The notes beneath the pieces are model-generated. The model had not been told where the DNA came from. It searched no databases and saw only the letters and a program-made list of their open reading frames with translations. The position numbers were made by a program, and so were the translations under genes. DNA of 64,000 nt from HXMU1420-2 sp034670145 (GTDB lineage Bacteria; Pseudomonadota; Alphaproteobacteria; Rhodobacterales; Rhodobacteraceae): NCBI GenBank assembly GCA_034670145.1, contig JAXMOA010000008.1:184613-248612 (forward strand), read 5' to 3'. Shown here in pieces: positions 27,033-36,003 of this stretch. How positions within the stretch are numbered: position 1 is the first letter of the stretch; each line of letters opens with the position of its first letter.

Positions 27033-27255
27033 ATGAGGTTTGTCTCGCTCAATGCCTGGGCCTGTGCGATCAGATCCGGGCGCATGGGATCAGCGATACG
27101 CGCACGGCGCTCTACCCCAGGCCGGGCGCTATGCGGATTATCTGTTGACCACGCCGGGCATTCGCATTTGTCACTTTAATGTGCCGGCGACACCGGCGGC
27201 CTCGGACCACCGTGCGTTGATTTTAGACTTTGACCTGCACGCGGCACGACACTGA
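27033..27255 (+). pseudogene. Decayed endonuclease/exonuclease/phosphatase (EEP) family gene
   Basis: The segment opens with ATG AGG TTT GTC TCG CTC AAT GCC TGG, the usual MRxVSLNAW start of a bacterial EEP-family protein, then jumps directly to the C-terminal part of the same family in other frames: DQIRAHGISDTRTALYPRPG in frame +1 and RYADYLLTTPGI...ATPAASDHRALILDFDL in the next. The change between PRPG and RYAD is explained by one missing base. So about 150-180 residues are deleted and at least two frame changes remain. The final SDHRAL is the family's conserved catalytic His region. No intact copy is visible nearby. Confidence 0.7.
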
Positions 27256-27656
27256 ACGGATCATTTCAGTTTCCCCATTGTAATTCCCCTCTTGCTGCTC
27301 TTATGTTGCAATGACGGGCCGCCGCCTTTGGGTGGTCCGCGTAGAGTTTCGCTGTTTCAGACACTGGCTGGCATGTGCCGTGCAAGACTGAACTGACCGG
27401 ATGGATCCCTTAACGGGATCAGATGAGTGCCTGTGCCTGGCCACTGCCGACATAGGGAAAAATGGGCGAGCGCCGATCTATTCGCGCTGCGCCGGAGAAG
27501 AACCGCGATGACGCGCGCGCGACGAATGTGCACAACACTGTGTGGTCAACGGACCGCTCCTTTCCGCGCGGCGTCCTTTATCGCTTTGACAAGACACAGT
27601 TCCAGACGGGCCGCGCCGCCAGGCCGGTCCCGATTGCGGCTGTGCAACAAGGACTT
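27256..27656 (+). other. Long leader region upstream of rne
   Basis: About 400 bp with no credible gene. It holds a possible promoter (TTGTAA at 27278 and TATGTT at 27302, 18-bp spacer) and a hairpin with arms GATCCC/GGGATC at 27404-27420. A transcript from that promoter would have a leader near 340 nt. Long structured leaders through which RNase E controls its own mRNA are known in enterobacteria; autoregulation here is an inference. An in-frame upstream ATG at 27462 exists, but the N-terminal extension is unlike RNase E. Confidence 0.45.
27278..27307 (+). promoter_or_regulatory. rne: Possible rne promoter
   Basis: TTGTAA (27278-27283) and TATGTT (27302-27307) with an 18-bp spacer resemble a sigma-70 promoter, in an AT-richer patch upstream of rne. 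Position relative to a real transcript start is not known. Confidence 0.35.
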
Positions 27657-30600
27657 ATGGCTAATAAAATGCTTATCGATGCCACCCACGCGGAAGAGAC
27701 CCGCGTCGTGGTGGTTGACGGAAACAAGGTTGAGGAATTCGACTTTGAATCAGAAAACAAACGGCAGCTTGCCGGCAACATCTATCTTGCAAAGGTAACA
27801 CGGGTAGAGCCGTCCTTGCAGGCGGCTTTTGTAGATTACGGCGGAAACCGTCATGGTTTCCTGGCGTTTTCGGAAATTCATCCGGATTATTACCAGATCC
27901 CGGTCGCGGATCGTGAGGCCCTTATGGCCGAAGAACGCGATTACGCCGAGGCGATGCGCCGGCGGGACGAGGAAGAAGAAGAAAAGCCCAAACGCCCAAG
28001 TCGCAAGCGCACGCGCAAGTCGACCAAAGCCGCGAAAGTGGTGACGGATGATGCCGTCGAAACGCAAGAGGTCGAGGCAGAAAAACCTGTGTCCGAGATC
28101 TCGGGCATGGAGACCATCGACCTGAGCGAAGGCGAAGAGCCCGACCTGGTCGGAGATCTGGCAGAGGCGCCTGCGGATGACGCAGGGCAAGCATCGCCCG
28201 ATGCAGAAGCCGACGCTGGGCCAGACTCTGCGCCGGAAACTGTGCCAGAAACTGCGCCAGAAACTGCAGCGGACGACGCCCCGGCAGAAGCAGCAGGGGA
28301 CGACGCGCCAGCAGAGGCGGCCGAGGACACCCCGGCAGAACCTGCTGGCGAAGAAACCTCCGAAGAAGCGGCAGAACCTGCCGAGGCTGCGGCTGAAGAG
28401 GCAACAGCCGAGGCTGTTGCTGATGACGATGCCGAAGAGGCGCCCAAGCCAAAGGGATCCAGATCCAGATCCAGGGCTCCGGCCGGGGATGACGTCGAAG
28501 GGGACGAGGACGAGCCGGAACAGGGCCGCCCGAACGCGATGGAAAAAGATGATTCCATCGAATCCGTCGCCGAAGAAGATGACCAGGAAGATCTGCGTCC
28601 CCCCCGCAAGCCGCGTCCGCGTCGCTACAAGATTCAGGAAGTTATCAAGGTTCGCCAGATCCTGCTGGTGCAGGTCGTCAAGGAAGAGCGCGGCAACAAA
28701 GGCGCGGCGCTGACCACTTACCTGTCTCTGGCCGGTCGCTATTGCGTCCTGATGCCCAACACCGCGCGCGGTGGCGGCATCAGCCGCAAGATCACCAATG
28801 CCCCCGACCGCAAGAAGCTCAAGGAAATTGCCGGTGAGATCGACGTGCCGCAGGGCGCGGGGCTGATCATTCGCACCGCGGGCGCCAAGCGGACCAAATC
28901 CGAGATCAAGCGCGATTATGAATACCTGTTGCGGATGTGGGAACAGATCCGCGAACTGACGCTGAAATCCATCGCGCCGGCGAAAATCTATGAAGAGGGC
29001 GATTTGATCAAACGCTCGATCCGCGATCTTTATAATCGCGACATCGACGAGGTGCTGGTCGAAGGCGAGCGGGGCTATCGCATCGCCAAGGACTTCATGA
29101 AAATGATCATGCCGTCCCACGCCAAGAACGTGAAGAAATACGAAGAGCCGCTGCCTCTGTTCGCGCGCTATCAGGTGGAAAGCTATCTGGCGGGCATGTT
29201 CAACCCGACGGTTCAGCTGAAATCGGGCGGCTATATCGTGATCGGCGTGACCGAGGCCCTGGTGGCGATTGACGTCAACTCGGGCCGGGCGACACGAGAA
29301 GGGTCGATCGAAGAAACCGCGACCAAGACCAACCTGGAGGCCGCCGAAGAAGTGGCGCGCCAGCTGCGTCTGCGGGATCTGGCCGGTCTGATCGTGATCG
29401 ACTTTATTGATATGGACGAGCGCAAGAACAACAACGCCGTCGAAAAGAAGCTGAAAGACAAGCTGAAAACAGACCGGGCCCGGATTCAGGTGGGCCGGAT
29501 TTCAGGCTTTGGTCTGCTGGAGATGAGCCGCCAGCGGTTGCGCCCCGGCATGATCGAGGCGACGACTCAGCCCTGTTCTGTTTGCCACGGCACCGGCTTG
29601 ATCCGGTCGAGTGACAGCCTGTCGCTGTCGATCCTGCGTCAGATCGAAGAAGAGGGCGTGCGCCGCCGGTCGCGTGAAGTGTTGATCAAATGTCCGGTGG
29701 ACATCGCGAACTTCATCATGAACCACAAGCGCGAGCATATCCTCCAGATCGAGGGCCGCTATGGCCTGTCAGTGCGGATCGAAGGGGACCCGCATCTGGT
29801 CAGCCCTGACTTCACGATGGAAAAGCTGAAGACTGCGTCGCGCACTGTGGCCCAGGTTGAGGCGCCGGTTGTGTCGGTTGATGCAACAATCATGGAGCAG
29901 GTCGACAAGGAAGAAGAGGTCGCAGAGATCGAAGCGCCGGTCGAGGCGGTTGCGACTCCGGAAGAGGATGGCGAAGCACGTCCCAAGAAAAAGCGGCGGC
30001 GGCGGCGGCGGAAGAAGTCTGGCGGCAATGGTCAGACAGAGGAGCAGAACGCAGACGCCTCGGCGGCGCAATCTGGTGATCAGGCCCCAGAGGGCGAGGC
30101 TGTTGCGGAGGCTGATGCCTCGGTAGCGGCTGAGGAAGCGGCGGCCGAAACGCCAGCGGTTGAAGAAGCGGCGGCCGAAACGCCAGCGGCTGAGGAAGCG
30201 GTGACGGAAACGCCAGTGGCTGAGGACGCGGTGGCCGAAACGCCAGCGGCTGAGGACGCGGTGGCCGAAACGCCAGTGGCTGAGGACGCGGTGGCCGAAA
30301 CGCCAGTGGCTGAGGACGCGGTGGCCGAAACGCCAGTGGCTGAGGAAGCGGTAGCGGAAACGCCAGCGGCTGAGGAAGCGGTAGCGGAAACGCCAGCGGT
30401 AGCGGAAGCGCCAGCGACTGAGGAGCCGGTAGCAGAAACGCCAGTGGCTGAGGAAGCGGCGGCAGAAACGCCAGTGGCTGAGGAAGCGGCGGCAGAAACG
30501 CCAGCGGTTGAGGAAGCGGTGGCAGAAGAACCTGCGGTTGAGGAGCCTGAACCCGAATTGGTGGCTGCTGAACCAGAGGTAGAAGCGCCTGTCGCAGAGC

Positions 30601-30671
30601 CGGAGCCCGCTGTGGCGGCGGAGCCGGCAAAACCCAAAAGGCGGGGGTGGTGGTCTCTGGGGGGGCGCTGA
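27657..30671 (+). CDS. rne: Ribonuclease E
   Basis: A 1004-residue RNase E. It starts MANKMLIDATHAEETRVVV at ATG 27657 after AAGGA. The S1 domain is interrupted by an acidic, repetitive insert from about residue 100 to 318 and resumes at RRYKIQEVIKVRQ. The catalytic metal-binding aspartates are D539 in AIDVNSGRATR and D582 in IVIDFIDMD; the zinc-link cysteines are in CSVCHGTG. After about residue 730 comes a non-catalytic tail: a Lys/Arg patch (KKKRRRRRRKKS) likely for RNA binding, then about 14 imperfect decapeptide repeats of the form AVAETPVAED, and a short basic tip ending WWSLGGR. The enzyme starts mRNA decay and processes rRNA and tRNA. The inserted S1 domain is known in alphaproteobacterial RNase E. 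Confidence 0.96.
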   Translation: MANKMLIDATHAEETRVVVVDGNKVEEFDFESENKRQLAGNIYLAKVTRVEPSLQAAFVDYGGNRHGFLAFSEIHPDYYQIPVADREALMAEERDYAEAMRRRDEEEEEKPKRPSRKRTRKSTKAAKVVTDDAVETQEVEAEKPVSEISGMETIDLSEGEEPDLVGDLAEAPADDAGQASPDAEADAGPDSAPETVPETAPETAADDAPAEAAGDDAPAEAAEDTPAEPAGEETSEEAAEPAEAAAEEATAEAVADDDAEEAPKPKGSRSRSRAPAGDDVEGDEDEPEQGRPNAMEKDDSIESVAEEDDQEDLRPPRKPRPRRYKIQEVIKVRQILLVQVVKEERGNKGAALTTYLSLAGRYCVLMPNTARGGGISRKITNAPDRKKLKEIAGEIDVPQGAGLIIRTAGAKRTKSEIKRDYEYLLRMWEQIRELTLKSIAPAKIYEEGDLIKRSIRDLYNRDIDEVLVEGERGYRIAKDFMKMIMPSHAKNVKKYEEPLPLFARYQVESYLAGMFNPTVQLKSGGYIVIGVTEALVAIDVNSGRATREGSIEETATKTNLEAAEEVARQLRLRDLAGLIVIDFIDMDERKNNNAVEKKLKDKLKTDRARIQVGRISGFGLLEMSRQRLRPGMIEATTQPCSVCHGTGLIRSSDSLSLSILRQIEEEGVRRRSREVLIKCPVDIANFIMNHKREHILQIEGRYGLSVRIEGDPHLVSPDFTMEKLKTASRTVAQVEAPVVSVDATIMEQVDKEEEVAEIEAPVEAVATPEEDGEARPKKKRRRRRRKKSGGNGQTEEQNADASAAQSGDQAPEGEAVAEADASVAAEEAAAETPAVEEAAAETPAAEEAVTETPVAEDAVAETPAAEDAVAETPVAEDAVAETPVAEDAVAETPVAEEAVAETPAAEEAVAETPAVAEAPATEEPVAETPVAEEAAAETPVAEEAAAETPAVEEAVAEEPAVEEPEPELVAAEPEVEAPVAEPEPAVAAEPAKPKRRGWWSLGGR
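30130..30530 (+). repeat. rne: 30-bp tandem repeats inside rne
   Basis: About 14 copies of a 30-bp unit (consensus GCGGTGGCCGAAACGCCAGT then GGCTGAGGAC) encode the decapeptide AVAETPVAED with Ala/Val and Glu/Asp variation. Several neighbouring units are identical or nearly so in DNA, so copy number probably varies between strains by slippage or recombination. There is no spacer, so this is not a CRISPR array. Confidence 0.9.
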
Positions 30672-30701
30672 GCGCGACCAGAACTGCCTGACGTAATGAG
30701 C

Positions 30702-30732
30702 AAGGTCGCGCCTTCGAGCGCGACCTTTGCTT
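30702..30732 (+). terminator. Rho-independent terminator of rne
   Basis: AAGGTCGCGC (30702-30711) pairs perfectly with GCGCGACCTT (30718-30727) across a 6-nt loop and is followed by TGCTTG. It is 30 bp after the rne stop codon and 65 bp before fabZ. Confidence 0.75.
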
Positions 30733-30796
30733 GCCCGGATCTGCCGGGATTGGTACTGACTTTGCAATTGCACTAGCGAAAGACCGGGAGAAACAC

Positions 30797-31270
30797 ATGG
30801 GCTCGGACCTGAAAACAGCGGATATCCAACTGATCCAGAGGATTTTGCCGCATCGTTATCCATTCCTGTTGATTGACCGGGTGGTTGACATAGATGGCTA
30901 TTCCTCGGCCAAGGGGATCAAGAATGTGACTTTTAACGAGCCACATTTTCAGGGCCATTTTCCGGGCACGCCGATTATGCCGGGCGTTACCATCGTCGAG
31001 GCGATGGCGCAGACCGCCGGCGTGATGATCGGCACCGCGCTGGACATCATGGATCGCGAATTGCTGATCTATTTCATGTCGATCGACCGCTGCAAATTCC
31101 GCCGCAAAGTGGTGCCGGGGGATGTGATGGAGATGACGATCTCGACCCTGCGGGGCAAGCCCGGCGGCAAGATCTGGAAGTTCCGTGGCGAGGCCAAGGT
31201 TGATGACGAAATGGCCGCCGAGGCAGAATTCTCGGCCTATGTGGACTACGATTCGGGAACGGACGCATGA
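30797..31270 (+). CDS. fabZ: 3-hydroxyacyl-ACP dehydratase FabZ
   Basis: A 157-residue hot-dog fold dehydratase of fatty acid synthesis. The catalytic residues are H54 in FQGHFPGTPIMPG and E68 in TIVEAMAQ. LPHRYPFLLIDRV near the N-terminus is also diagnostic. The start at 30797 follows GGGAGAAAC. It overlaps lpxA by 4 nt (ATGA), so it is the first gene of a fabZ-lpxA-lpxI-lpxB operon that links fatty acid and lipid A synthesis. An in-frame upstream opening at 30731 would run through the terminator region and is not used. Confidence 0.97.
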   Translation: MGSDLKTADIQLIQRILPHRYPFLLIDRVVDIDGYSSAKGIKNVTFNEPHFQGHFPGTPIMPGVTIVEAMAQTAGVMIGTALDIMDRELLIYFMSIDRCKFRRKVVPGDVMEMTISTLRGKPGGKIWKFRGEAKVDDEMAAEAEFSAYVDYDSGTDA

Positions 31271-32052
31271 CACAGATTCACCCGACAGCGATTGTCGAGG
31301 AGGGGGCCCAATTGGGTCAGGACACGGTGATTGGCCCGTATTCGGTCGTTGGACCGCATGTGGTGCTGGGCGACCGGGTGACTGTGAAATCTCATGCGGT
31401 GATCACCGGGCGGACCTCGATTGGCGAAGATACCGAGATTTTCCCTTTCGCCGTGGTCGGCGAAGTGCCGCAGGATCTGAAGTTTGACGGCGAAGACACC
31501 GAGTTGATCATCGGCAAGCGCAATGTCATCCGCGAGCACGCGCAACTGCATGTGGGCACGGCTGGTGGCGGCGGGGTGACCCGCATCGGCGACGACTGTT
31601 TGTTGATGGGGGGCTGCCATATTGCGCATGATGTGCATGTGGGGAACCGTCTGATTTTGGCCAACTCTTCGGCTTTGGCCGGTCATGCGGTGGTAGAGGA
31701 CGACGTGGTGATCGGCGGGCTGTCCGGCGTGCATCAGTTCGTGCGTATCGGACGCGGCGCGATCATTGGTGGCATGACGCGGATCGTGCGCGATGTGATT
31801 CCCTTTGGTTTGGTGCAGAACGCCAGCGGAGAGCTGGAGGGGCTGAACCTGATCGGCATGAAACGGCGCGGTGTCTCGCGCGAGGATATCGCCGAGGTCC
31901 GCGCGGCCTTTGCGGCCCTGGGCAAGGGCGATGGCACCTTTCTGGAGCGCGCGCGTCAGTTGGATACAGATGAGGCGAATGATCTGGTGAAAAGCATCAC
32001 CGCCTTTATTCTGGCCGAGAGTGAACGGTCGTATCTTATTCCAAAGGTTTGA
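31267..32052 (+). CDS. lpxA: Acyl-ACP--UDP-N-acetylglucosamine O-acyltransferase
   Basis: A 261-residue LpxA, the first enzyme of lipid A synthesis, which transfers a 3-hydroxyacyl chain from ACP to UDP-GlcNAc. The left-handed beta-helix hexapeptide repeats are clear (IHPTAIVEEGAQLGQDTVIG onward), with the catalytic histidine region GGCHIAHDVHVGN and the C-terminal helical domain beginning GLNLIGMKRRG. The start codon overlaps the fabZ stop. The next gene, lpxI, begins 3 bp after its stop. Confidence 0.97.
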   Translation: MTQIHPTAIVEEGAQLGQDTVIGPYSVVGPHVVLGDRVTVKSHAVITGRTSIGEDTEIFPFAVVGEVPQDLKFDGEDTELIIGKRNVIREHAQLHVGTAGGGGVTRIGDDCLLMGGCHIAHDVHVGNRLILANSSALAGHAVVEDDVVIGGLSGVHQFVRIGRGAIIGGMTRIVRDVIPFGLVQNASGELEGLNLIGMKRRGVSREDIAEVRAAFAALGKGDGTFLERARQLDTDEANDLVKSITAFILAESERSYLIPKV

Positions 32053-32055
32053 ACG

Positions 32056-32919
32056 ATGCTGGCCGTGATTTCCGGGCGCGGGCAATTGCCTGCAACTTTG
32101 GTCAGGGCGCGGGACGAGCCTGCGCTGATCTGCGCGGTCGAAGGGTTCCTGCCGGATGATATCGCGCCTGATCTGACCTTTCGGCTGGAGACTCTGGGCA
32201 CGCTGCTGGCCGAGCTGACCAGCAGGGGCGTGCGCCAGGTCTGCTTTGCCGGGGCCATTCGGCGGCCACCGGTTGATCCCACCCTGATTGATGCGGCCAC
32301 CTGGCCTCTGGTGCCGGTGTTGCAGCAGGCCATTCTGGCCGGTGATGATGCGGCGTTGCGCGCTGTTGTGGGAATTTTTGAAACCGCTGGCTTCGAGGTT
32401 CTGGGCGCGCATGAGGTTGCGCCCGGGTTGTTGCCAGAGGCGGGGGTGATCAGCCAGGCACAGCCCGACGCGCGCATGACGCAGGATGCTTTGCGCGGGG
32501 CCGAGGTTTTGGCGGCGATGTCGGCTGCGGATCTGGGGCAGGCCTGTGTGACACATGCCGGGCTGGTTCTGGCGGTCGAGGGGATCTATGGCACGGATTG
32601 GATGTTGCAATCCCTGACCGCGCGCCCGGATGCGGGGCCAGATGCTGAACCGGCGGGCCTGCTGTGCAAGGCGCCAAAGCGGGGACAGGACCGGCGCGTG
32701 GATCTGCCCGCAATCGGGCCTGACACGGTCAAAGGCGTCTGCGCGGCAGGGCTGCGAGGCATTGTGATCGAGGCGGGCGGCGTGATGGTGCTGGACCTGC
32801 CAGAGGTCGTGCAGGCCTGTGACGCGGCGGGTCTGGTGCTATGGGTGCGCCCGGAAACAGACGCTGAACCGGATGCTGAATCGGGGGCCGCAGGCCCTGC
32901 GGATTCGGGCACGGCATGA
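32056..32919 (+). CDS. lpxI: UDP-2,3-diacylglucosamine pyrophosphatase LpxI
   Basis: A 287-residue LpxI (DUF1009), which cuts UDP-2,3-diacylglucosamine to lipid X and UMP; alphaproteobacteria use it in place of LpxH. Visible landmarks are the start MLAVISGRGQLPATLV, VCFAGAIRRPPVDP, LAVEGIYGTDWMLQSL and LCKAPKRGQDRRVDLPAIGPDTV, followed by the GIVIEAGG strand. The C-terminal 25 residues are Ala/Glu/Asp-rich and look disordered. It sits between lpxA (3-bp gap) and lpxB (4-nt overlap). Confidence 0.95.
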   Translation: MLAVISGRGQLPATLVRARDEPALICAVEGFLPDDIAPDLTFRLETLGTLLAELTSRGVRQVCFAGAIRRPPVDPTLIDAATWPLVPVLQQAILAGDDAALRAVVGIFETAGFEVLGAHEVAPGLLPEAGVISQAQPDARMTQDALRGAEVLAAMSAADLGQACVTHAGLVLAVEGIYGTDWMLQSLTARPDAGPDAEPAGLLCKAPKRGQDRRVDLPAIGPDTVKGVCAAGLRGIVIEAGGVMVLDLPEVVQACDAAGLVLWVRPETDAEPDAESGAAGPADSGTA

Positions 32920-34067
32920 AGGTCTATATCATCGCAGGAGAGCCCTCGGGTGATCGCCTCGGCGGGGCGTTGATGGAGGGGTTGCGCGAACTGCGTCCTG
33001 ATGTGCAGTTTCAGGGCATCGGCGGCTTGCTGATGCAGGCGCAGGGGTTGGACTCTTTGTTTGCGATGTCGGAACTCTCGATCATGGGCATAGCCGAGGT
33101 GCTGCCCAAATACCGGCATCTGAAACGTCGGATTGCCCAGACGGCGCAGGATGTGCTCGCGGCGCAGCCGGATGTGCTGATCACCATAGACAGCCCCGAT
33201 TTCTGTTTGCGTGTCGCCCGCGCGGTGCGGGCAGAGCGCCACATTCGGGTGGTGCATTATGTGGCCCCGTCGGTCTGGGCCTGGCGGCCGGGGCGGGCCG
33301 ACAAGATGGCCAAGGTTGTGGATCAGGTGCTGGCGCTTTTGCCGTTCGAGCCGCCTTATATGCAGGCGGCGGGAATGGCCTGTGATTTTGTCGGCCATCC
33401 GGTCGTGGCCGAACCCCAGGCCAGCGCGTCCGAGATTGCGGCCTTGCGGGTGCAATATGGCCTGGGGGATGCGCCATTGGTGCTGGTCCTGCCCGGGTCG
33501 CGACGGGGCGAGGTGTCGAAACTGGCGCCGATCTTTGGCGCGGCGCTGGCGCCTGTGATTGCGGCGAATCCCGGCCATCGGGTGATTGTGCCCGCCGCAG
33601 AACCTGTGGTTGATCTGGTACAGGATCTGGTTGCGGATTGGCCCGGCGCGGCGGTGGTCCTGGATCCGACGCAAAGCTCGGTTCAGATGAAACGCGCAGC
33701 TTTTGGCGCGGCCGAGGTTGCTCTGGCGGCGTCGGGGACGGTTTCGCTGGAGCTGGCAGCGGCGGGGACGCCGATGGCGATTGCGTACAAGCCGGGCTGG
33801 ATCACCTGGCAGATTGTGACGCGGATGGTGTCGGTGGATACTGTGACGCTGGTCAATCTGGTGACGGGGACACGGACGGTGCCGGAATGTCTGGGCCCCG
33901 ACTGTACGCCCCAGCGGATTTCGCAGGCGCTGCAACAGGTCATGGCCGCGCCGGATGCACAAACGCAGGCGATGGCTGATACGATGCAGGCATTGGGCCG
34001 TGGGGCAGAGCCACCCGGGTTACGCGCGGCGCGTGCCGTGTTGTCCGGGCTGGACGCCGCGTCTTGA
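32916..34067 (+). CDS. lpxB: Lipid-A-disaccharide synthase
   Basis: A 383-residue GT19 glycosyltransferase that joins UDP-2,3-diacylglucosamine and lipid X into the lipid A disaccharide. It opens MKVYIIAGEPSGDRLGG; further motifs are GIGGLLMQAQG, FAMSELSIMGIAEVLPK, VAPSVWAWRPGRADKM and VLPGSRRGEV, with AASGTVSLELAAAGTPM in the nucleotide-binding half. Its ATG overlaps the lpxI stop. It is the last gene of the operon; the CadD-like gene begins 50 bp later. Confidence 0.97.
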   Translation: MKVYIIAGEPSGDRLGGALMEGLRELRPDVQFQGIGGLLMQAQGLDSLFAMSELSIMGIAEVLPKYRHLKRRIAQTAQDVLAAQPDVLITIDSPDFCLRVARAVRAERHIRVVHYVAPSVWAWRPGRADKMAKVVDQVLALLPFEPPYMQAAGMACDFVGHPVVAEPQASASEIAALRVQYGLGDAPLVLVLPGSRRGEVSKLAPIFGAALAPVIAANPGHRVIVPAAEPVVDLVQDLVADWPGAAVVLDPTQSSVQMKRAAFGAAEVALAASGTVSLELAAAGTPMAIAYKPGWITWQIVTRMVSVDTVTLVNLVTGTRTVPECLGPDCTPQRISQALQQVMAAPDAQTQAMADTMQALGRGAEPPGLRAARAVLSGLDAAS

Positions 34068-34117
34068 GTCTGGCCGTCCGGTGTTGAAGTCTCCTGTTAG
34101 CTTTGGGTGCTAGTGGT

Positions 34118-34702
34118 ATGGATTTTATTGCTTTTGCGCTATCCGCAACTTTGGCTTTGATCGCCTCCAATTTCGACAATCTGGCGCTCTTGGTGGCGAT
34201 AGCGGTGCCTGTCGGGCTGGCGCGGGCGCTGAGCGGATATGTCCTGGCGCAGGTCGTCATGCTGGGTGGCGCGCTGGTTCTGGCGGCTGGGCTGGGGCAT
34301 GTGTTGGACGCCTGGGTCGGGCTGTTGGGGATTGTGCCGCTTACGATGGGTGTGCTGGCGGTGTGGCGCGGGGCGGGTTCGTCCGATGAGGCCGACACGC
34401 GCCTGTCAAACGGGGCCTCTTTGCCGGTGATCGTGTCGGTGTTTCTGAGCATGTCGATGGATAGCCTGGCGCTGATGACGCCGCTGTTGGCCGAGTCGCA
34501 CCCCAGCTTCAGAGCCGCCGCACTGGCCGGGGCGCTGTTTGGCATTGGGGTCATGGCTGTGGCGGTGCTGGTCCTGGTACAGGCGGTCCGCAGGGTCGAC
34601 GCCGCTGGCCGCTGGCTAGAGCGGTTGGAGCGGGTCGTGCCCTATATCATGATCCTGGCGGGCGCCTATGTCCTGTGGAACAGCTGGACCGATATGGTCT
34701 GA
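34118..34702 (+). CDS. CadD-like membrane transporter
   Basis: A 194-residue protein with five or six membrane helices. The start MDFIAFALSATLALIASNFDNLALLVAI and the DSLALMTPL segment recall the CadD/LysE-fold cadmium resistance permeases (PF03596), which have acidic residues in helix 1 (here the FDN). The chosen ATG is at 34118; a TTG 15 bp upstream is in frame. It lies between lpxB and the convergent mnmA gene. Metal or solute specificity is not shown by the sequence. Confidence 0.7.
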   Translation: MDFIAFALSATLALIASNFDNLALLVAIAVPVGLARALSGYVLAQVVMLGGALVLAAGLGHVLDAWVGLLGIVPLTMGVLAVWRGAGSSDEADTRLSNGASLPVIVSVFLSMSMDSLALMTPLLAESHPSFRAAALAGALFGIGVMAVAVLVLVQAVRRVDAAGRWLERLERVVPYIMILAGAYVLWNSWTDMV

Positions 34703-34715
34703 GACGCATGCTGCC

Positions 34716-35870
34716 TCAGCCGCGCCAGATCCAGCCACCGCCCAGAACACGGCTGCCCTCGGGCTGATAAAACACACAGGCCTGACCGGGGGACACACCT
34801 TCTTCGGCGTGCAACAGTTCGACCTCGGCGGTGGTGTCGCTGAGCGGGCGCAGGATGGCCGCGCGCGGTGGTCGTGTCGAACGGACGCGCACCTCAAGCG
34901 GCCATTCGCAGCGCGAGGTGAGCGGCTCATCCCCCAACCAGTTGATTTCGCGCACCGGGACGGTGCGAGTGGCCAGCAACTCTTTGGGGCCGACGATCAC
35001 ACGGCGGCCCGGAACGTCGAGCTTGACGACATAAAGCGGCTCGGCCAGCCCGCCGATGCCCAGACCACGCCGTTGGCCAATCGTATAGTGGATGACACCC
35101 GCATGGGCCCCCAGAACGCGGCCATCCGCATGGACGATCTCGCCCGGGTCGGCGGCGCCGGGGCGCAGCTTCTCGATCACTGCGGCGTAGTCGCCATTGG
35201 GAACGAAACAGATATCCTGGCTGTCCGGCTTGTCGGCCACGGCCAGGCCATATTGGGCGGCGAGGGCGCGTGTGGCATCCTTGGACGGCAGATGGCCCAG
35301 CGGGAAGCGCAGGTAATCCAGCTGCTCGGGCGTGGTGGAGAACAGGAAATAGGACTGATCACGGGCCGCATCGGCGGCCGAGTGCAATTCGGCGCCATTT
35401 GGCCCCATTTTGCGCTGGATATAGTGCCCGGTCGCCATGCAGTCTGCGTCCAGCTCGCGGGCGGTGCCCAGCAGGTCCTTGAATTTGACCCGTTCGTTGC
35501 AGCGGATACAGGGCACAGGCGTGGCGCCCGCCAGATAGCTGTCGGCAAATTCGTCAATGACCGCATCACGAAAGATGTTTTCATAGTCCAGCACGTAATG
35601 GGGAAACCCGCGCTCTTCGGCCACGCGGCGGGCATCGTGAATGTCGATACCGGCACAGCACGCGCCCTTTTTGGCCAGGGCCGCGCCATGGTCATAGAGC
35701 TGCAGCGTGACGCCCACCACGTCATACCCCTGATCGGCAAGAACAGCGGCGACAACGGAACTGTCCACGCCACCGGACATGGCCACCACGACCCGCGTGT
35801 CAGCGGGCGGTTTGGCAAAGCCCAGCGAATTCAGGCCTTGGGCATCCAGGCCGTGAGAATCAAGCGCCAT
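34716..35870 (-). CDS. mnmA: tRNA-specific 2-thiouridylase MnmA
   Basis: A 384-residue MnmA, which makes 2-thiouridine at the wobble base of tRNA-Lys, -Glu and -Gln. The PP-loop SGGVDSS is at residues 32-38; the two catalytic cysteines are C121 in PVPCIRCN and C221 in SQDICFVPNGDY. The GHYIQRK and TIGQRRGLGIGG segments are also typical. The N-terminal 22 residues before the PP-loop strand are an extra lead. It is divergent from sciP (133 bp). Confidence 0.97.
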   Translation of the reverse strand: MALDSHGLDAQGLNSLGFAKPPADTRVVVAMSGGVDSSVVAAVLADQGYDVVGVTLQLYDHGAALAKKGACCAGIDIHDARRVAEERGFPHYVLDYENIFRDAVIDEFADSYLAGATPVPCIRCNERVKFKDLLGTARELDADCMATGHYIQRKMGPNGAELHSAADAARDQSYFLFSTTPEQLDYLRFPLGHLPSKDATRALAAQYGLAVADKPDSQDICFVPNGDYAAVIEKLRPGAADPGEIVHADGRVLGAHAGVIHYTIGQRRGLGIGGLAEPLYVVKLDVPGRRVIVGPKELLATRTVPVREINWLGDEPLTSRCEWPLEVRVRSTRPPRAAILRPLSDTTAEVELLHAEEGVSPGQACVFYQPEGSRVLGGGWIWRG

Positions 35871-36003
35871 TTGGCACTCCTGTCAGTTCCATGAAAATAT
35901 GTCTCAGAATATAGGAAAATCGCAGGCACTCTCAACCCCTCGCATTCATCGCCTGTTAAGCGCGCTGCGTCACCTTCGCCGCAGAATGGACGAGGGAACG
36001 GAT

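Noticed and set aside
30130..30530. Regular 30-bp periodicity that could suggest a CRISPR array
   Set aside because: No spacers and continuous coding in the rne frame; it is a protein repeat.
29769..30863. Long open frames antisense to the rne repeat region (Arg/Phe/Trp- or Ala/Ser-rich)
   Set aside because: They arise from the repetitive, GC-biased codons of the RNase E tail on the other strand; composition is unnatural and there is no start signal.
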